Shown here piece by piece: positions 44,936-53,848 of a stretch of 64,000 bases of DNA. Position numbers and translations under genes: made by a program. Every line of letters starts with the position of its first letter. Positions within the stretch are counted from its first letter, which is position 1. Below the pieces are notes generated by a model. The model ran no database searches. It was not told the DNA's origin and worked only from the letters and a program-made list of their open reading frames with translations. Origin of the DNA: Flagellimonas marinaquae (GTDB lineage: Bacteria; Bacteroidota; Bacteroidia; Flavobacteriales; Flavobacteriaceae); the NCBI RefSeq assembly GCF_023716465.1, contig NZ_CP092415.1, positions 461,001-525,000 of the forward strand, given 5' to 3'.

Positions 44936-47254
44936 TTATTTGTCTCCTTTGATATTTTCCTTGAATTTATCAAAATCGGACTTTTCATCTTTCTTGGGCC
45001 AAGAGTTGTTTGTGGTATCGATATCTGCAGTTTCCAATTTTGGATCTACTACAATTCCTACCAATTCCTTTTCTGTTGCCATTACTCTTTTCACCTCTGC
45101 GTCGTTCTTTCTCCAAATTTCAGGAGGATAAGTAACGCTTTCAGTGGTGCCGTCGGCGTACGTGTACTCAACGATCAACGGCATAGGGATTCCCCCTGGT
45201 TTATCAAAAGTGATTTCGTAGAAGAACTTAGGTTCTTTTACCTGAGCTCTTTCGGCTGCCGTCATGTTATCCATCATAAACTCCTTAAGGTTCTGAGAAG
45301 TCTCTGTTGGTGATTTTCCTTTAAGTTCTGGCGCAAAGTCCTCGCTATCCTCTTCTGCCAAATAGACCAATGGAGGAAGATCGGCTTCGGTAAGGTTTCT
45401 GTCCGCCATATACTTTTCCATTTCTTTGGTCGGTTTGTTGGTAACGTAGTATTTTTTTACTCCTTTCACCCCTATATCCACATAATCGGTAGTGTAGAAC
45501 CAAGATCTCCAGAACCAATCCAAATCCACAGCGGAAGCATCTTCCATGGTACGGAAGAAATCCTCTGGGGTCGGGTGCTTGAACATCCAACGCTGTGCGT
45601 AGGTTTTAAAGGCGTGATCGAACAATTCCTTGCCCATTACGGTTTCCCTTAAAATATTAAGTGCAGTAGCTGGCTTTGCATAAGCGTTAGGACCAAGCTG
45701 ATATACATTCTCTGGATTGGACATGATCGGCGATATAAAACTTTGATCGCCGGCCATATAAGGCACTATTTTGGCCGCCTCTCCTCTTCTTGATGGATAT
45801 TTTTCGTTGGGGGCAATGGCTTCTGGGAAAGTTTGTCCAAATTCCTGTTCTGCCAAGTATTGCATAAAGGTATCCAAACCTTCGTCCATCCATCCCCACT
45901 GACGCTCATCGGAATTAACGATCATTGGAAAGAAGTTGTGGCCCACCTCGTGGATGATCACACTGATCATTCCGTATTTGGTTCTATCGGAATAGGTTCC
46001 ATCTTCGTTAGGACGACCATAGTTCCAGCAGATCATGGGGTACTCCATACCTTGGTTTTTCGCGTGTACGGAAATAGCCTTGTGGTACGGGTAATCAAAA
46101 GTGTGCTTGGAATAGGTCTGCAGGGTTTGAACCACTGCTTTTGTGGAGTATTCTTCCCAAAGTGGATTTCCCTCTTTTGGGTAAAGTGATACTGCCATTA
46201 CATCTTTGTTCCCGATTTTCACGGCTTGCATGTCCCAAATAAACTTTCTGGAAGTTGCAAAACCGTAATCCCTAACGTTGGTCGCCTTGAACTTCCAAGT
46301 CTTGGTATCGTTGGAAAAGCTTTTTTCCGCAGCTTCTGCTTCTTCTTGGGTTACAATGATTACAGGCTTATCGTAAGATTTTTTGGCCTGCTTGTAACGC
46401 TTCATCATTTCTTTGGAGAAAACCTCTTCGCGGTTTTGAAGCTCACCTGTCGCATCCAGAATATGGTCTGCGGGAACAGTAATACTTACATCATAGTTTC
46501 CGAATGGCAGAGCAAACTCTCCGCTGCCCCAGAACTGATGGTTTTGCCAGCCTTCCACATCGCTGTACACAGCCATACGAGGAAAGAACTGTGCAATTAC
46601 GTATGCACGGTTTCCATCTTTTTCGAAATACTCATAACCTGAACGTGCCCTATTTACGGTATGATCGGGAATATTGTACCACCATTTGATGGAGAACGAA
46701 ATCTTTTCACCACTCTTTAGCGCTTGCGGAATGTTAATGCGCATCATGGTTTGGTTAATGGTATAGGACAATGGCTTGCCATTGGCATCCTTTACCGATT
46801 CAATGTTAAAACCACCGTCAAAAGGCTCACTTATGTAAGTTTGGGCAAAATTACCTGCTGTATAGGCAATGTTAACACCATTTCCATTGCGCAAGGGCGA
46901 CTTGGAATCCTTGGCACGTACGTTTTGATCTAACTGTACCCAAAGAAACTCCAAATCATCTGGTGAGTTGTTGTGGTACGTGATAGTTTCCTCGCCATTG
47001 ATCTTGGCGTTTTTATCGTCCAGGTAGATATCCATTACATAATCTGCCTGTTGTTGGTAATAATCGGGACCCGGGGCACCTGAAGCCGAGCGGTACGTGT
47101 TCGGAGAGGAAAACTCCTCGTACAATTGTTTAAACCTACTTTGGTTGTAGTGACCTGGTTCCCTTTCTTCTTTAACGTTCCCTTCTTCCTGGGCCATGAC
47201 CACGGCCCCGAACAGGAACAATACGGAAGCAAAGCAATACTTAATTTTGTTCAT
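44936..47254 (-). CDS. M1 family metallopeptidase
   Basis: 772 residues. Signal peptide (IKYCFASVLFLFGAVVMAQ) at the start. The zinc motif IIHEVGHNFFP (near residue 436) with the downstream third ligand in WGWMDEGLDTF is the M1 (gluzincin) HEXXH-x18-E pattern. The N-terminal ~300 residues form the beta-rich saddle domain. Likely secreted or periplasmic aminopeptidase; specificity unknown. The gene cluster upstream (DUF6702 protein and two regulatory-domain proteins) runs in the same direction, with a 61-bp gap to the DUF6702 gene. Confidence 0.93.
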   Translation of the reverse strand: MNKIKYCFASVLFLFGAVVMAQEEGNVKEEREPGHYNQSRFKQLYEEFSSPNTYRSASGAPGPDYYQQQADYVMDIYLDDKNAKINGEETITYHNNSPDDLEFLWVQLDQNVRAKDSKSPLRNGNGVNIAYTAGNFAQTYISEPFDGGFNIESVKDANGKPLSYTINQTMMRINIPQALKSGEKISFSIKWWYNIPDHTVNRARSGYEYFEKDGNRAYVIAQFFPRMAVYSDVEGWQNHQFWGSGEFALPFGNYDVSITVPADHILDATGELQNREEVFSKEMMKRYKQAKKSYDKPVIIVTQEEAEAAEKSFSNDTKTWKFKATNVRDYGFATSRKFIWDMQAVKIGNKDVMAVSLYPKEGNPLWEEYSTKAVVQTLQTYSKHTFDYPYHKAISVHAKNQGMEYPMICWNYGRPNEDGTYSDRTKYGMISVIIHEVGHNFFPMIVNSDERQWGWMDEGLDTFMQYLAEQEFGQTFPEAIAPNEKYPSRRGEAAKIVPYMAGDQSFISPIMSNPENVYQLGPNAYAKPATALNILRETVMGKELFDHAFKTYAQRWMFKHPTPEDFFRTMEDASAVDLDWFWRSWFYTTDYVDIGVKGVKKYYVTNKPTKEMEKYMADRNLTEADLPPLVYLAEEDSEDFAPELKGKSPTETSQNLKEFMMDNMTAAERAQVKEPKFFYEITFDKPGGIPMPLIVEYTYADGTTESVTYPPEIWRKNDAEVKRVMATEKELVGIVVDPKLETADIDTTNNSWPKKDEKSDFDKFKENIKGDK

Positions 47255-47315
47255 CTTCTAATTTGATTTTATAACAGCGAAAAATAACATATTTTAACCG
47301 AACGTTAAGAATATG

Positions 47316-47834
47316 TCATAAGTTTAACATTCCTTTATTGTTCTCTTTGATCAATACAAAACTTTTCTTTTTCCCGTTCCACTTAATGTGCACCACGTTT
47401 TTCTGCTCTTCGAACAAATCGGTGAGGACTTCGTTTTGGATGGACATGGTCTTTACTTCTGTTAAATTTACATTAGGAATCTCCAAATAACAGATGGCCA
47501 CATCGGTATCGTATCTTTTACCCAAAAAAGAATATTTTACCGGTTTCCCATTGAGGGTTACCACGAATTTAGACCTAAAGTATTTCTCAATATACCCATC
47601 GGCCAAGTTGGATTCATTAGGGGTTGCCAATTTGGCTTGGATGCCGTAGCGCTCAGAAAGAAGCTTATCCAGGTCATCGATAAAAATACGGCTGGTAATC
47701 TGAAAGGCCTTATCGTCTTCCGAATATTCGATATTGGTAACGCTAACGTAAAATTTATGTGCCGTAGAGAAAGACAAAAACAACAGTATGGCGAAGGGCA
47801 ATATCAGGATTTTTGTGTTTTTCAAATGTTTCAT
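47316..47834 (-). CDS. DUF6702 family exported protein
   Basis: 172 residues. A signal peptide or anchor (LILPFAILLFLSFSTAH) is followed by a beta-rich domain (HKFYVSVTNIEYSEDDKAFQIT, RIFIDDLDKLL). The HKFYVSxTxIEYN-like opening is typical of DUF6702 proteins, found mainly in Bacteroidota and sometimes called peptidase E without support. Function unknown. It sits between the M1 peptidase gene and the tandem regulatory-domain genes on the reverse strand. Confidence 0.87.
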   Translation of the reverse strand: MKHLKNTKILILPFAILLFLSFSTAHKFYVSVTNIEYSEDDKAFQITSRIFIDDLDKLLSERYGIQAKLATPNESNLADGYIEKYFRSKFVVTLNGKPVKYSFLGKRYDTDVAICYLEIPNVNLTEVKTMSIQNEVLTDLFEEQKNVVHIKWNGKKKSFVLIKENNKGMLNL

Positions 47835-47965
47835 GTAGTGCTAGACTTTATATGGTACAACAATGTTACTGTTTTAAACGACTATCTGCAATTTACCTGC
47901 CAAACTAATCTAAAAACATCCCGACCATTCCCAAATTGACAAGTTCAAACAACAAATCCAAAAAA

Positions 47966-48778
47966 TCAATCCAAATCATTGTTTTTACGATAGGCCCTGC
48001 TCTTGTTCATGATCACATCCCAAATCCTTAATTTATCCTGAGATTTTACCGCTTCTTGAAAATTCTCGTCCACTTCGCAGAAGTACATAAAATCATCAAT
48101 TTTTTCCATTGGGATTTTTAAGGTGGCCACAAAAAGTGAGTCCGCATAAAAACCTTGAACTTCTTGGGTCTGGGCGTAGTTTTTTTCCAGCTTTACCCTG
48201 TTCTTGAGCATTTTTGTTCTGCCCGTAATGGCATTTATGATCGGGTTTAGGCTAACTGCCCCTCCTGCTCCTCCGAACCCGCCGCCGCCCATTACCCGCA
48301 TTGCGGAAGCCTCTTGGAGCCTTCTTTCACTTTGTGTGGGTATGGACCTGTGCGCATTGGGCAATTGCAATGCTTCGGCAGTTACATCTTTTTCCAAAAC
48401 AACCCGGTCTACATCGCGGCTCAAATCACCTGTTAGATCATAAGGGCTCACCACCACTTCCTTTAATTGGTTCACAAACTCTTGTAATGGCACCTCGATA
48501 AAGTTGGACCGAAACAAATCTGGGGTAATTGGCAAGGTTTTTCTTAGAAAATGTACAGCTGAGAACACCAAGGTATCCTTCTCATGGACCATTATGGCGA
48601 ACCTACCTTCCAAATCGGTAATTACGGCATCTTTAGTGGTGATGTTCTGTACAACCACACCTACGACATCCTTATCCGTACTGGTCACCTTTCCTTGCAG
48701 TAATTTGCTATCCTGCTCTTGGGTGAAACCTGTTAGAGCAATCAAAAAAAGCAGTAATGCGAGAAGGCATTTTTTCAT
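47966..48778 (-). CDS. Carboxypeptidase-like regulatory domain protein (copy 2)
   Basis: 270 residues. Signal peptide (CLLALLLFLIALTGFTQ), then a CarboxypepD_reg-like beta sandwich (LLQGKVTSTDKDVVGVVVQN, DLEGRFAIMVHEKDTLVFSA). The second half has a Gly-rich stretch (MGGGGFGGAGGAVSLNP) and an alpha-rich C-terminus. The domain is the one found at the N-terminus of TonB-dependent SusC proteins, but there is no barrel here. It overlaps the next gene upstream (48775) by 4 bp and resembles it, so the pair looks like a diverged tandem duplication. Confidence 0.85.
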   Translation of the reverse strand: MKKCLLALLLFLIALTGFTQEQDSKLLQGKVTSTDKDVVGVVVQNITTKDAVITDLEGRFAIMVHEKDTLVFSAVHFLRKTLPITPDLFRSNFIEVPLQEFVNQLKEVVVSPYDLTGDLSRDVDRVVLEKDVTAEALQLPNAHRSIPTQSERRLQEASAMRVMGGGGFGGAGGAVSLNPIINAITGRTKMLKNRVKLEKNYAQTQEVQGFYADSLFVATLKIPMEKIDDFMYFCEVDENFQEAVKSQDKLRIWDVIMNKSRAYRKNNDLD

Positions 48779-49515
48779 TCCTCGTTCAAGGTTGCCAAGT
48801 ATTCTTTGCTCTGAGTAACCAGAAAATCGATCAATTGAAACTCATTTTCTTTTCTGAGCAGGGTCTGCGAAGGAATCCTATCGTCACAGTACAACAAAAA
48901 GGCATCTATTTTATCTTGGGGCAACCTTAGATCCGCAACAAAGAACTCATCATCATAAACATGGCGCAGCACCTCACTTACCTTTAAAGGTGCTCGTTGT
49001 TGTCCGTTTACTTCTTGGGATTTAAAAAGGGCCTTGAAGATGTTCACAAAATTGATTCCGTCCTTCATTCCGCGTGTGGTTCTCGAATTGGCGATATTTT
49101 CGACCTCGGTACCCCGGTCTATCTCATAATCGAATTGCTTAAAATCTTCATTTTTTACCTGCAGAAAACGTTCTTGCTGATCTGGCGTAACCACCACCTC
49201 GTCCAACTCCCGCACTTTTTCGGTAACCTCTACGACCAAACGATTGTTCTGCAATATCTCCGGGGTAACGGTTATCACCTCCAACTGATAGTTCACCGCG
49301 GTAAACACCAACTGATCCCCATCTTTTACTGCAATAACAAACTCCCCGTTCTCATCGGTTATGGTTGCCTGGCCGCTGGTTGAATTGATCACGTTCTCGT
49401 TGGGAACATTGGAACTTCGGTACAAGACCTTGCCCCTTAACATTTGACGGGAATCCTGCGCAAAGGACCAGCCACTCACGAGCAAAGCGAACAAAATCAA
49501 GAATGTATTTTTCAT
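48775..49515 (-). CDS. Carboxypeptidase-like regulatory domain protein (copy 1)
   Basis: 246 residues. Signal peptide (NTFLILFALLVSGWSFAQ) and then the same type of domain (MLRGKVLYRSSNVPNENVIN, DENGEFVIAVKDGDQLVFTAVNY) as its downstream neighbour, with the shared segments LxxVVVTPxD or VVVSPYD and a final helix (LLRKENEFQLIDFLVTQSKEYL parallel to LRIWDVIMNKSRAY). First gene of a reverse operon of two, possibly leading on to the DUF6702 gene. Exported, function unknown. Confidence 0.85.
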   Translation of the reverse strand: MKNTFLILFALLVSGWSFAQDSRQMLRGKVLYRSSNVPNENVINSTSGQATITDENGEFVIAVKDGDQLVFTAVNYQLEVITVTPEILQNNRLVVEVTEKVRELDEVVVTPDQQERFLQVKNEDFKQFDYEIDRGTEVENIANSRTTRGMKDGINFVNIFKALFKSQEVNGQQRAPLKVSEVLRHVYDDEFFVADLRLPQDKIDAFLLYCDDRIPSQTLLRKENEFQLIDFLVTQSKEYLATLNEE

Positions 49516-49601
49516 TTCTGGGCGTTTAATGTGTTAAAGAAAACCCTTGACAAGGATATAAAAAATTAAGCGGTTCTAAACTTTTGTTAATTCTATTCCT
49601 A

Positions 49602-49609
49602 CAAATATA
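49602..49609 (-). promoter_or_regulatory. Candidate -7 box (reverse TATATTTG) for the regulatory-domain operon
   Basis: Perfect TAnnTTTG on the reverse strand, 86 bp before the start at 49515; no -33 box. Confidence 0.33.
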
Positions 49610-49681
49610 CCAAAGGGAATTCCATTCACCCCCGAATTACGTGTTTCGACGGTAATTATTAAAATAATTGCCACATAAAGT

Positions 49682-49689
49682 TAGCTTTG
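49682..49689 (+). promoter_or_regulatory. Candidate -7 box (TAGCTTTG) before the fibre-like gene
   Basis: Perfect TAnnTTTG match. It lies 37 bp before the GTG at 49727 and only 10 bp before a TTG at 49700, favouring the GTG as start. Confidence 0.48.
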
Positions 49690-49726
49690 TTTTTTACGTT
49701 TGGAAAATCCTCAAATAACAAACACT

Positions 49727-51829
49727 GTGAAAACTTCAATTGTCTACACGATCATAGCCCTACTTATGATCAACACCCTAAGCGGTCAGGTAAAAATCGG
49801 CAATAACCCGGAAAGTTTAGATCCCGCTTCTGTTTTGGAACTGGAGAGCAACACCAGGGTTTTGGTGATTACCCGTGTAACCGATGCGCAAATGAGCGTG
49901 ATCAACCCATTACCGGGGGCGTTGGCGTACAATACAGACCAGGATTGCCTGCATTATTACGATGGTACACAATGGGTCAATATTTGCGAGGAGTTGGACA
50001 ATTCCTTTACAGTGAGTACACGTGCAGACTATTTGAGCCAATTAAATCCGCAGGCAAGGGACAGTACGGTGATCATTACAACAACGGTAAATCCGGACGA
50101 CAGCGTTAACTACAATTTTGAAGTGGCACAGATTACCGGGGCCAATATTGTGAACACCTCCATAAATGGAGCTTCCAAATTGCAGGACGATTCCGTGACC
50201 AGTGCTAAATTGGCAGACGGTTCGGTAACCCTCGAAAAATTGGCGGATGCCACAACAGGCCAACCCGGAGATCTGTTTCAGTGGAACGGCATCAACTGGA
50301 CCTTGATCAACGAATCAGCATTGGGAATTACCGAAAAAGATAGTATTGTAGGGAATGAAGTGGTAGGACCAACCGATGCCACCCTTCTATTAAGTGGTAC
50401 TGGAAGTCAAACCGATCCACTAACTCTAGATGTTGCCGCATTGGGCATCGACACTGCTGAATTGGCGGATGATGCGGTGACGACCACCAAAATAGCCGAT
50501 GGAAATGTTACCGATGCCAAACTCGACAAAACAAATATTCCACTTAGTGGGTTTGGAGCTGCGGGAGCAGCTATAAACTTAGGCAACCAAATTATATTCA
50601 ATTTAGGAGACCCTACAAATCCATTGGATGCCGTAAACTTACAAACGTTGAATGCAGCTATTTTGGCCTCCAACCAAACTATCGTAAGTGCAGATGCGGG
50701 TAACTCCATCTCAGAAAGCGGAACAGATGGTGGTGCATTCTACGACGATACAACCATTCAGAACGGAATCACTACTAATACCACGGCAATAGCAGCCAAC
50801 GATGCTGATATCCTGCAGAACCAGAACGACATTGCAAACAACACAACAGCAATAGGAACAAAAGAAGACGTTGCGAATAAATCCAACGATGGCACTCTCG
50901 CAGACAACTCAGCTACAGATTATCCAACCGAACAGGCGGTGAAAACTTATGTCGACAATGAAATCACGGCTTCCAACCAAACTATCGTAAGTGCAGATGC
51001 GGGTAACTCCATCTCAGAAAGCGGAACAGATGGTGGTGCATTCTACGACGATACAACCATTCAGAACGGAATCACTACTAATACTACGGCAATAGCAGCC
51101 AACGATGCTGACATCCTGCAGAACCAGAACGACATTGCAAACAACACAACAGCAATAGGAACGAAAGAAGACGTTGCGAATAAATCCAACGATGGCACTC
51201 TCGCAGACAACTCAGCTACAGATTATCCAACCGAACAGGCGGTGAAAACTTATGTCGACAATGAAATCACGGCTTCCAACCAAACTATCGTAAGTGCAGA
51301 TGCGGGTAACTCCATCTCAGAAAGCGGAACAGATGGTGGTGCATTCTACGACGATACAACCATTCAGAACGGAATCACTACTAATACCACGGCAATAGCA
51401 GCCAACGATGCTGACATCCTGCAGAACCAGAACGACATTGCAAATAACACAACAGCAATAGGAACGAAAGAAGACGTTGCGAATAAATCCAACGATGGCA
51501 CTCTCGCAGACAACTCAGCTACAGATTATCCAACCGAACAGGCGGTGAAAACTTATGTCGACAATATTACAGAGGAAATAGCAAATGCAGTACAAGTGAA
51601 TGCTACGGACGGAGCAGCTGGTCTCTACAATATAACAGATGGAACAGTAGATTCAAATTCTATAATTCAACTAACTGTACAAGAAAATACCTCTGGAAAC
51701 CCTATAATGATTCAACTTGTGAATCAAACCCTAGGTAATTTTTCAGTACAAATTTATGAATTTGTTTCTCCAGGCTTCGCTCCAACTGCAAACAATGCGA
51801 ATTGGCAATACATTGTTATAAATCCATAA
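49727..51829 (+). CDS. Tail-fibre-like secreted protein with three 101-residue repeats
   Basis: 700 residues from a GTG start; a TTG at 49700 would add nine residues before the signal peptide (KTSIVYTIIALLMINTLSGQ). After an N-terminal domain (VLELESNTRVLVITRVT, CLHYYDGTQWVNI) come fibre-like stretches (VTSAKLADGSVTLEKLAD, AVTTTKIADGNVTDAKL), then three copies of a 101-residue unit with TNTTAIAANDADILQNQND and ATDYPTEQAVKTYVDN, which resemble coiled-coil trimeric and phage tail-fibre motifs, and a C-terminal beta domain. No T9SS C-terminal domain is visible. The next gene, with a T9SS type B domain, begins 1 bp after its stop. Probably surface-exposed; partner or ligand unknown. Confidence 0.85.
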   Translation: MKTSIVYTIIALLMINTLSGQVKIGNNPESLDPASVLELESNTRVLVITRVTDAQMSVINPLPGALAYNTDQDCLHYYDGTQWVNICEELDNSFTVSTRADYLSQLNPQARDSTVIITTTVNPDDSVNYNFEVAQITGANIVNTSINGASKLQDDSVTSAKLADGSVTLEKLADATTGQPGDLFQWNGINWTLINESALGITEKDSIVGNEVVGPTDATLLLSGTGSQTDPLTLDVAALGIDTAELADDAVTTTKIADGNVTDAKLDKTNIPLSGFGAAGAAINLGNQIIFNLGDPTNPLDAVNLQTLNAAILASNQTIVSADAGNSISESGTDGGAFYDDTTIQNGITTNTTAIAANDADILQNQNDIANNTTAIGTKEDVANKSNDGTLADNSATDYPTEQAVKTYVDNEITASNQTIVSADAGNSISESGTDGGAFYDDTTIQNGITTNTTAIAANDADILQNQNDIANNTTAIGTKEDVANKSNDGTLADNSATDYPTEQAVKTYVDNEITASNQTIVSADAGNSISESGTDGGAFYDDTTIQNGITTNTTAIAANDADILQNQNDIANNTTAIGTKEDVANKSNDGTLADNSATDYPTEQAVKTYVDNITEEIANAVQVNATDGAAGLYNITDGTVDSNSIIQLTVQENTSGNPIMIQLVNQTLGNFSVQIYEFVSPGFAPTANNANWQYIVINP
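50669..51568 (+). repeat. Three near-identical 303-bp tandem repeats inside the fibre-like gene
   Basis: Units begin at 50669, 50972 and 51275, an exact period of 303 bp (101 codons); the third copy is slightly shorter and diverges after 51566. The copies differ at only a handful of silent-looking sites, for example accacggca/actacggca and gctgatatc/gctgacatc. The period keeps the frame. Confidence 0.95.
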
Positions 51830-51830
51830 A

Positions 51831-52997
51831 ATGAAAACCCTCCTCCACATAGCGTTTTTGTTATCGGTCTGTTCTGTTGTGGCCCAGAGCGGGTTGTACC
51901 ATAATGGAAATATGCAGGTGCACAATAATGCCAATATAGGTCTGCACACCGATTTTATCAATAATGCCAATTTTAATCCTGCTACCGGATTGGTTGGGTT
52001 TTACGGTAATGAAGTGATCCAAGTATCCGGAAATGTTTCTCCCACTCTGTGGGATACCGAGATCATGAGCCGCAGCAACGTTTTTTTTCAAATCCCTGTT
52101 TCGGTGCGGAACAACGTTAATTTTATAGACGGTAACTTTTTGAGCCCGGCCAACAACCAGGCCGTGTACCTCAATTTTATGGACCAAGGTTTCTTTACCG
52201 GGGAAAGCAACGAATCCAAAGTAACCGGTTTCGCGGCTGTGAACAACCGCGATATCTTTTCATTTCCTGTTGGCGATCAAGCACAATTACGACCACTAAC
52301 ATTGCTCTCCGAAACCACGACCCCTTTGGCCATTTGCGCCTATTTTTTTGAAAATCCCTCCAACCCCTCTTCCATACTGGAAAGTTTTGACACGGACCAA
52401 AAGGTTCAGGAAATCGGAAAAGTAAGCGAGCGTGAATTTTGGATCTTACAAAGCGATGTTCCTGCGCAGGTTTCGATTGCTTGGAACGTTAGGAGCGGTT
52501 TGGGCACGATTCCAAATGCCACCATGGAGTCCATAATTATTGTAGGTTGGAGCAAAGCTGAACAAGAATGGGTCATTATCGGGAATTCCGCCACAAGTGG
52601 AGATATTAATCGAGGTTTTATTACATCGGAAACCTTTGTTCCCAGCGAGTATGCCGCCATCACTTTTGGCACCATACCCTTGCCCACCGATACCTTTGCC
52701 GTGAACAATCCCACTTTGGGCAATTATTTTTTAAGCCCCAATGGCGATGGCATCAACGATTCCTGGATTATCGATAATCTGGAAGAATCTCCCAACAACA
52801 GCGTTCGCATCTTTAACCGCTACGGACAAAAAGTATTCGAACAAATCAACTATACCAACGAGTTCCATGGCATTGCCAATACCGGCACGATGATTTCCAA
52901 CCAAGGAATAGGATTGCCGGAAGGGGTATATTTTTATTTGGTAACCCTGGAAGATGTAGAGCTGGAATACACAGGTTTCCTTTTTTTGGACCGTTAA
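51831..52997 (+). CDS. T9SS type B sorting domain (CHU_C) protein
   Basis: 388 residues. Signal peptide (LLHIAFLLSVCSVVAQ), a beta-rich middle region, and a C-terminal ~85-residue gliding-motility-associated domain: NYFLSPNGDGINDSWII, VRIFNRYGQKVFE, GLPEGVYFYLVTLED and a final FLFLDR. This is the CHU_C sorting signal that sends proteins through the type IX secretion system. It starts 1 bp after the fibre-like gene, so both are translated from one transcript. Confidence 0.92.
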   Translation: MKTLLHIAFLLSVCSVVAQSGLYHNGNMQVHNNANIGLHTDFINNANFNPATGLVGFYGNEVIQVSGNVSPTLWDTEIMSRSNVFFQIPVSVRNNVNFIDGNFLSPANNQAVYLNFMDQGFFTGESNESKVTGFAAVNNRDIFSFPVGDQAQLRPLTLLSETTTPLAICAYFFENPSNPSSILESFDTDQKVQEIGKVSEREFWILQSDVPAQVSIAWNVRSGLGTIPNATMESIIIVGWSKAEQEWVIIGNSATSGDINRGFITSETFVPSEYAAITFGTIPLPTDTFAVNNPTLGNYFLSPNGDGINDSWIIDNLEESPNNSVRIFNRYGQKVFEQINYTNEFHGIANTGTMISNQGIGLPEGVYFYLVTLEDVELEYTGFLFLDR

Positions 52998-53074
52998 GAA
53001 CCTAGCTGGCTTTTGCTCAATTTTCAAAATAAGGAATTAAAAATACTTCTTAACTTGGGGGCAAAATTCATTTC

Positions 53075-53809
53075 ATGAAAAGAAGGACTTTTATTAAAAC
53101 CGCTTCAGCATCGGGCTTGGCCTGTGCCATTCCTCCCATTTTCCCAACTTTTAACCACTTGGATTATTCCACCGAGGAACTTATGGGCAAGGCGAATATT
53201 GAGCTTTTTGGAGAGGGAATCAACTTGCGCGAAGAGGCGTACGAGTCTTTTTTGGAAATGAAAAAAGCAGCCTATTCGGACGGCTTCGACATTAAAATTG
53301 TTTCCAGCTACAGGGACTATTACCGACAGCGCAGTATCTGGGAACGTAAATATCTTCGATTTACCGAAGAGCAGGGCATGGCTCCATTGGATGCCATTGA
53401 CAAGATCATAGAATATTCCACCATTCCCGGAACCAGCAGACACCATTGGGGCACCGATATCGATATTATTGATGGGCATCCCAAAGTCAACGGAGATGTC
53501 TTGGTCCCCGAAAAGTTTGGAGCGGACGGCCCATATGAAGGCCTAAAATTATGGATGGACGAACATTCGGAAAAATATGGTTTTTATCTAACCTACACCA
53601 ACAATCCGCGCAGGCGTGGCTTTAAGTACGAGCCATGGCATTATAGCTACGCCCCGATATCGATTTCCATGCTCACGGCTTATAGAAAACTGAACATTTT
53701 AAAACTTTTGCAAAAGGAAGAGTTTATTGGTAGCGAACATTTTACCACGGGCTTTATAAAAACCTACGTCCAGGATAATATATTGGACATCAACCCTGTA
53801 CTCCTATAA
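53075..53809 (+). CDS. M15 family D-alanyl-D-alanine carboxypeptidase (VanY-like)
   Basis: 244 residues. The N-terminus MKRRTFIKTASASGLACAIPP is a signal with RRxFIK, possibly Tat. The catalytic zinc site is SRHHWGTDIDI and EPWHYSY, the HxxxxxxD ... ExxH pattern of M15B enzymes, with SSYRDYYRQRSIW as the substrate region. Trims the terminal D-Ala of peptidoglycan stem peptides in the periplasm. The M48 peptidase gene follows after 39 bp. Confidence 0.92.
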   Translation: MKRRTFIKTASASGLACAIPPIFPTFNHLDYSTEELMGKANIELFGEGINLREEAYESFLEMKKAAYSDGFDIKIVSSYRDYYRQRSIWERKYLRFTEEQGMAPLDAIDKIIEYSTIPGTSRHHWGTDIDIIDGHPKVNGDVLVPEKFGADGPYEGLKLWMDEHSEKYGFYLTYTNNPRRRGFKYEPWHYSYAPISISMLTAYRKLNILKLLQKEEFIGSEHFTTGFIKTYVQDNILDINPVLL

Positions 53810-53848
53810 GGCTTTTTTCGTATCTTGAAACATCAAGAACACTAACCC

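Noticed and set aside
50669-51568. CRISPR-like or mobile repeat
   Set aside because: Repeats are 303 bp, in frame and coding, with no spacers or leader.
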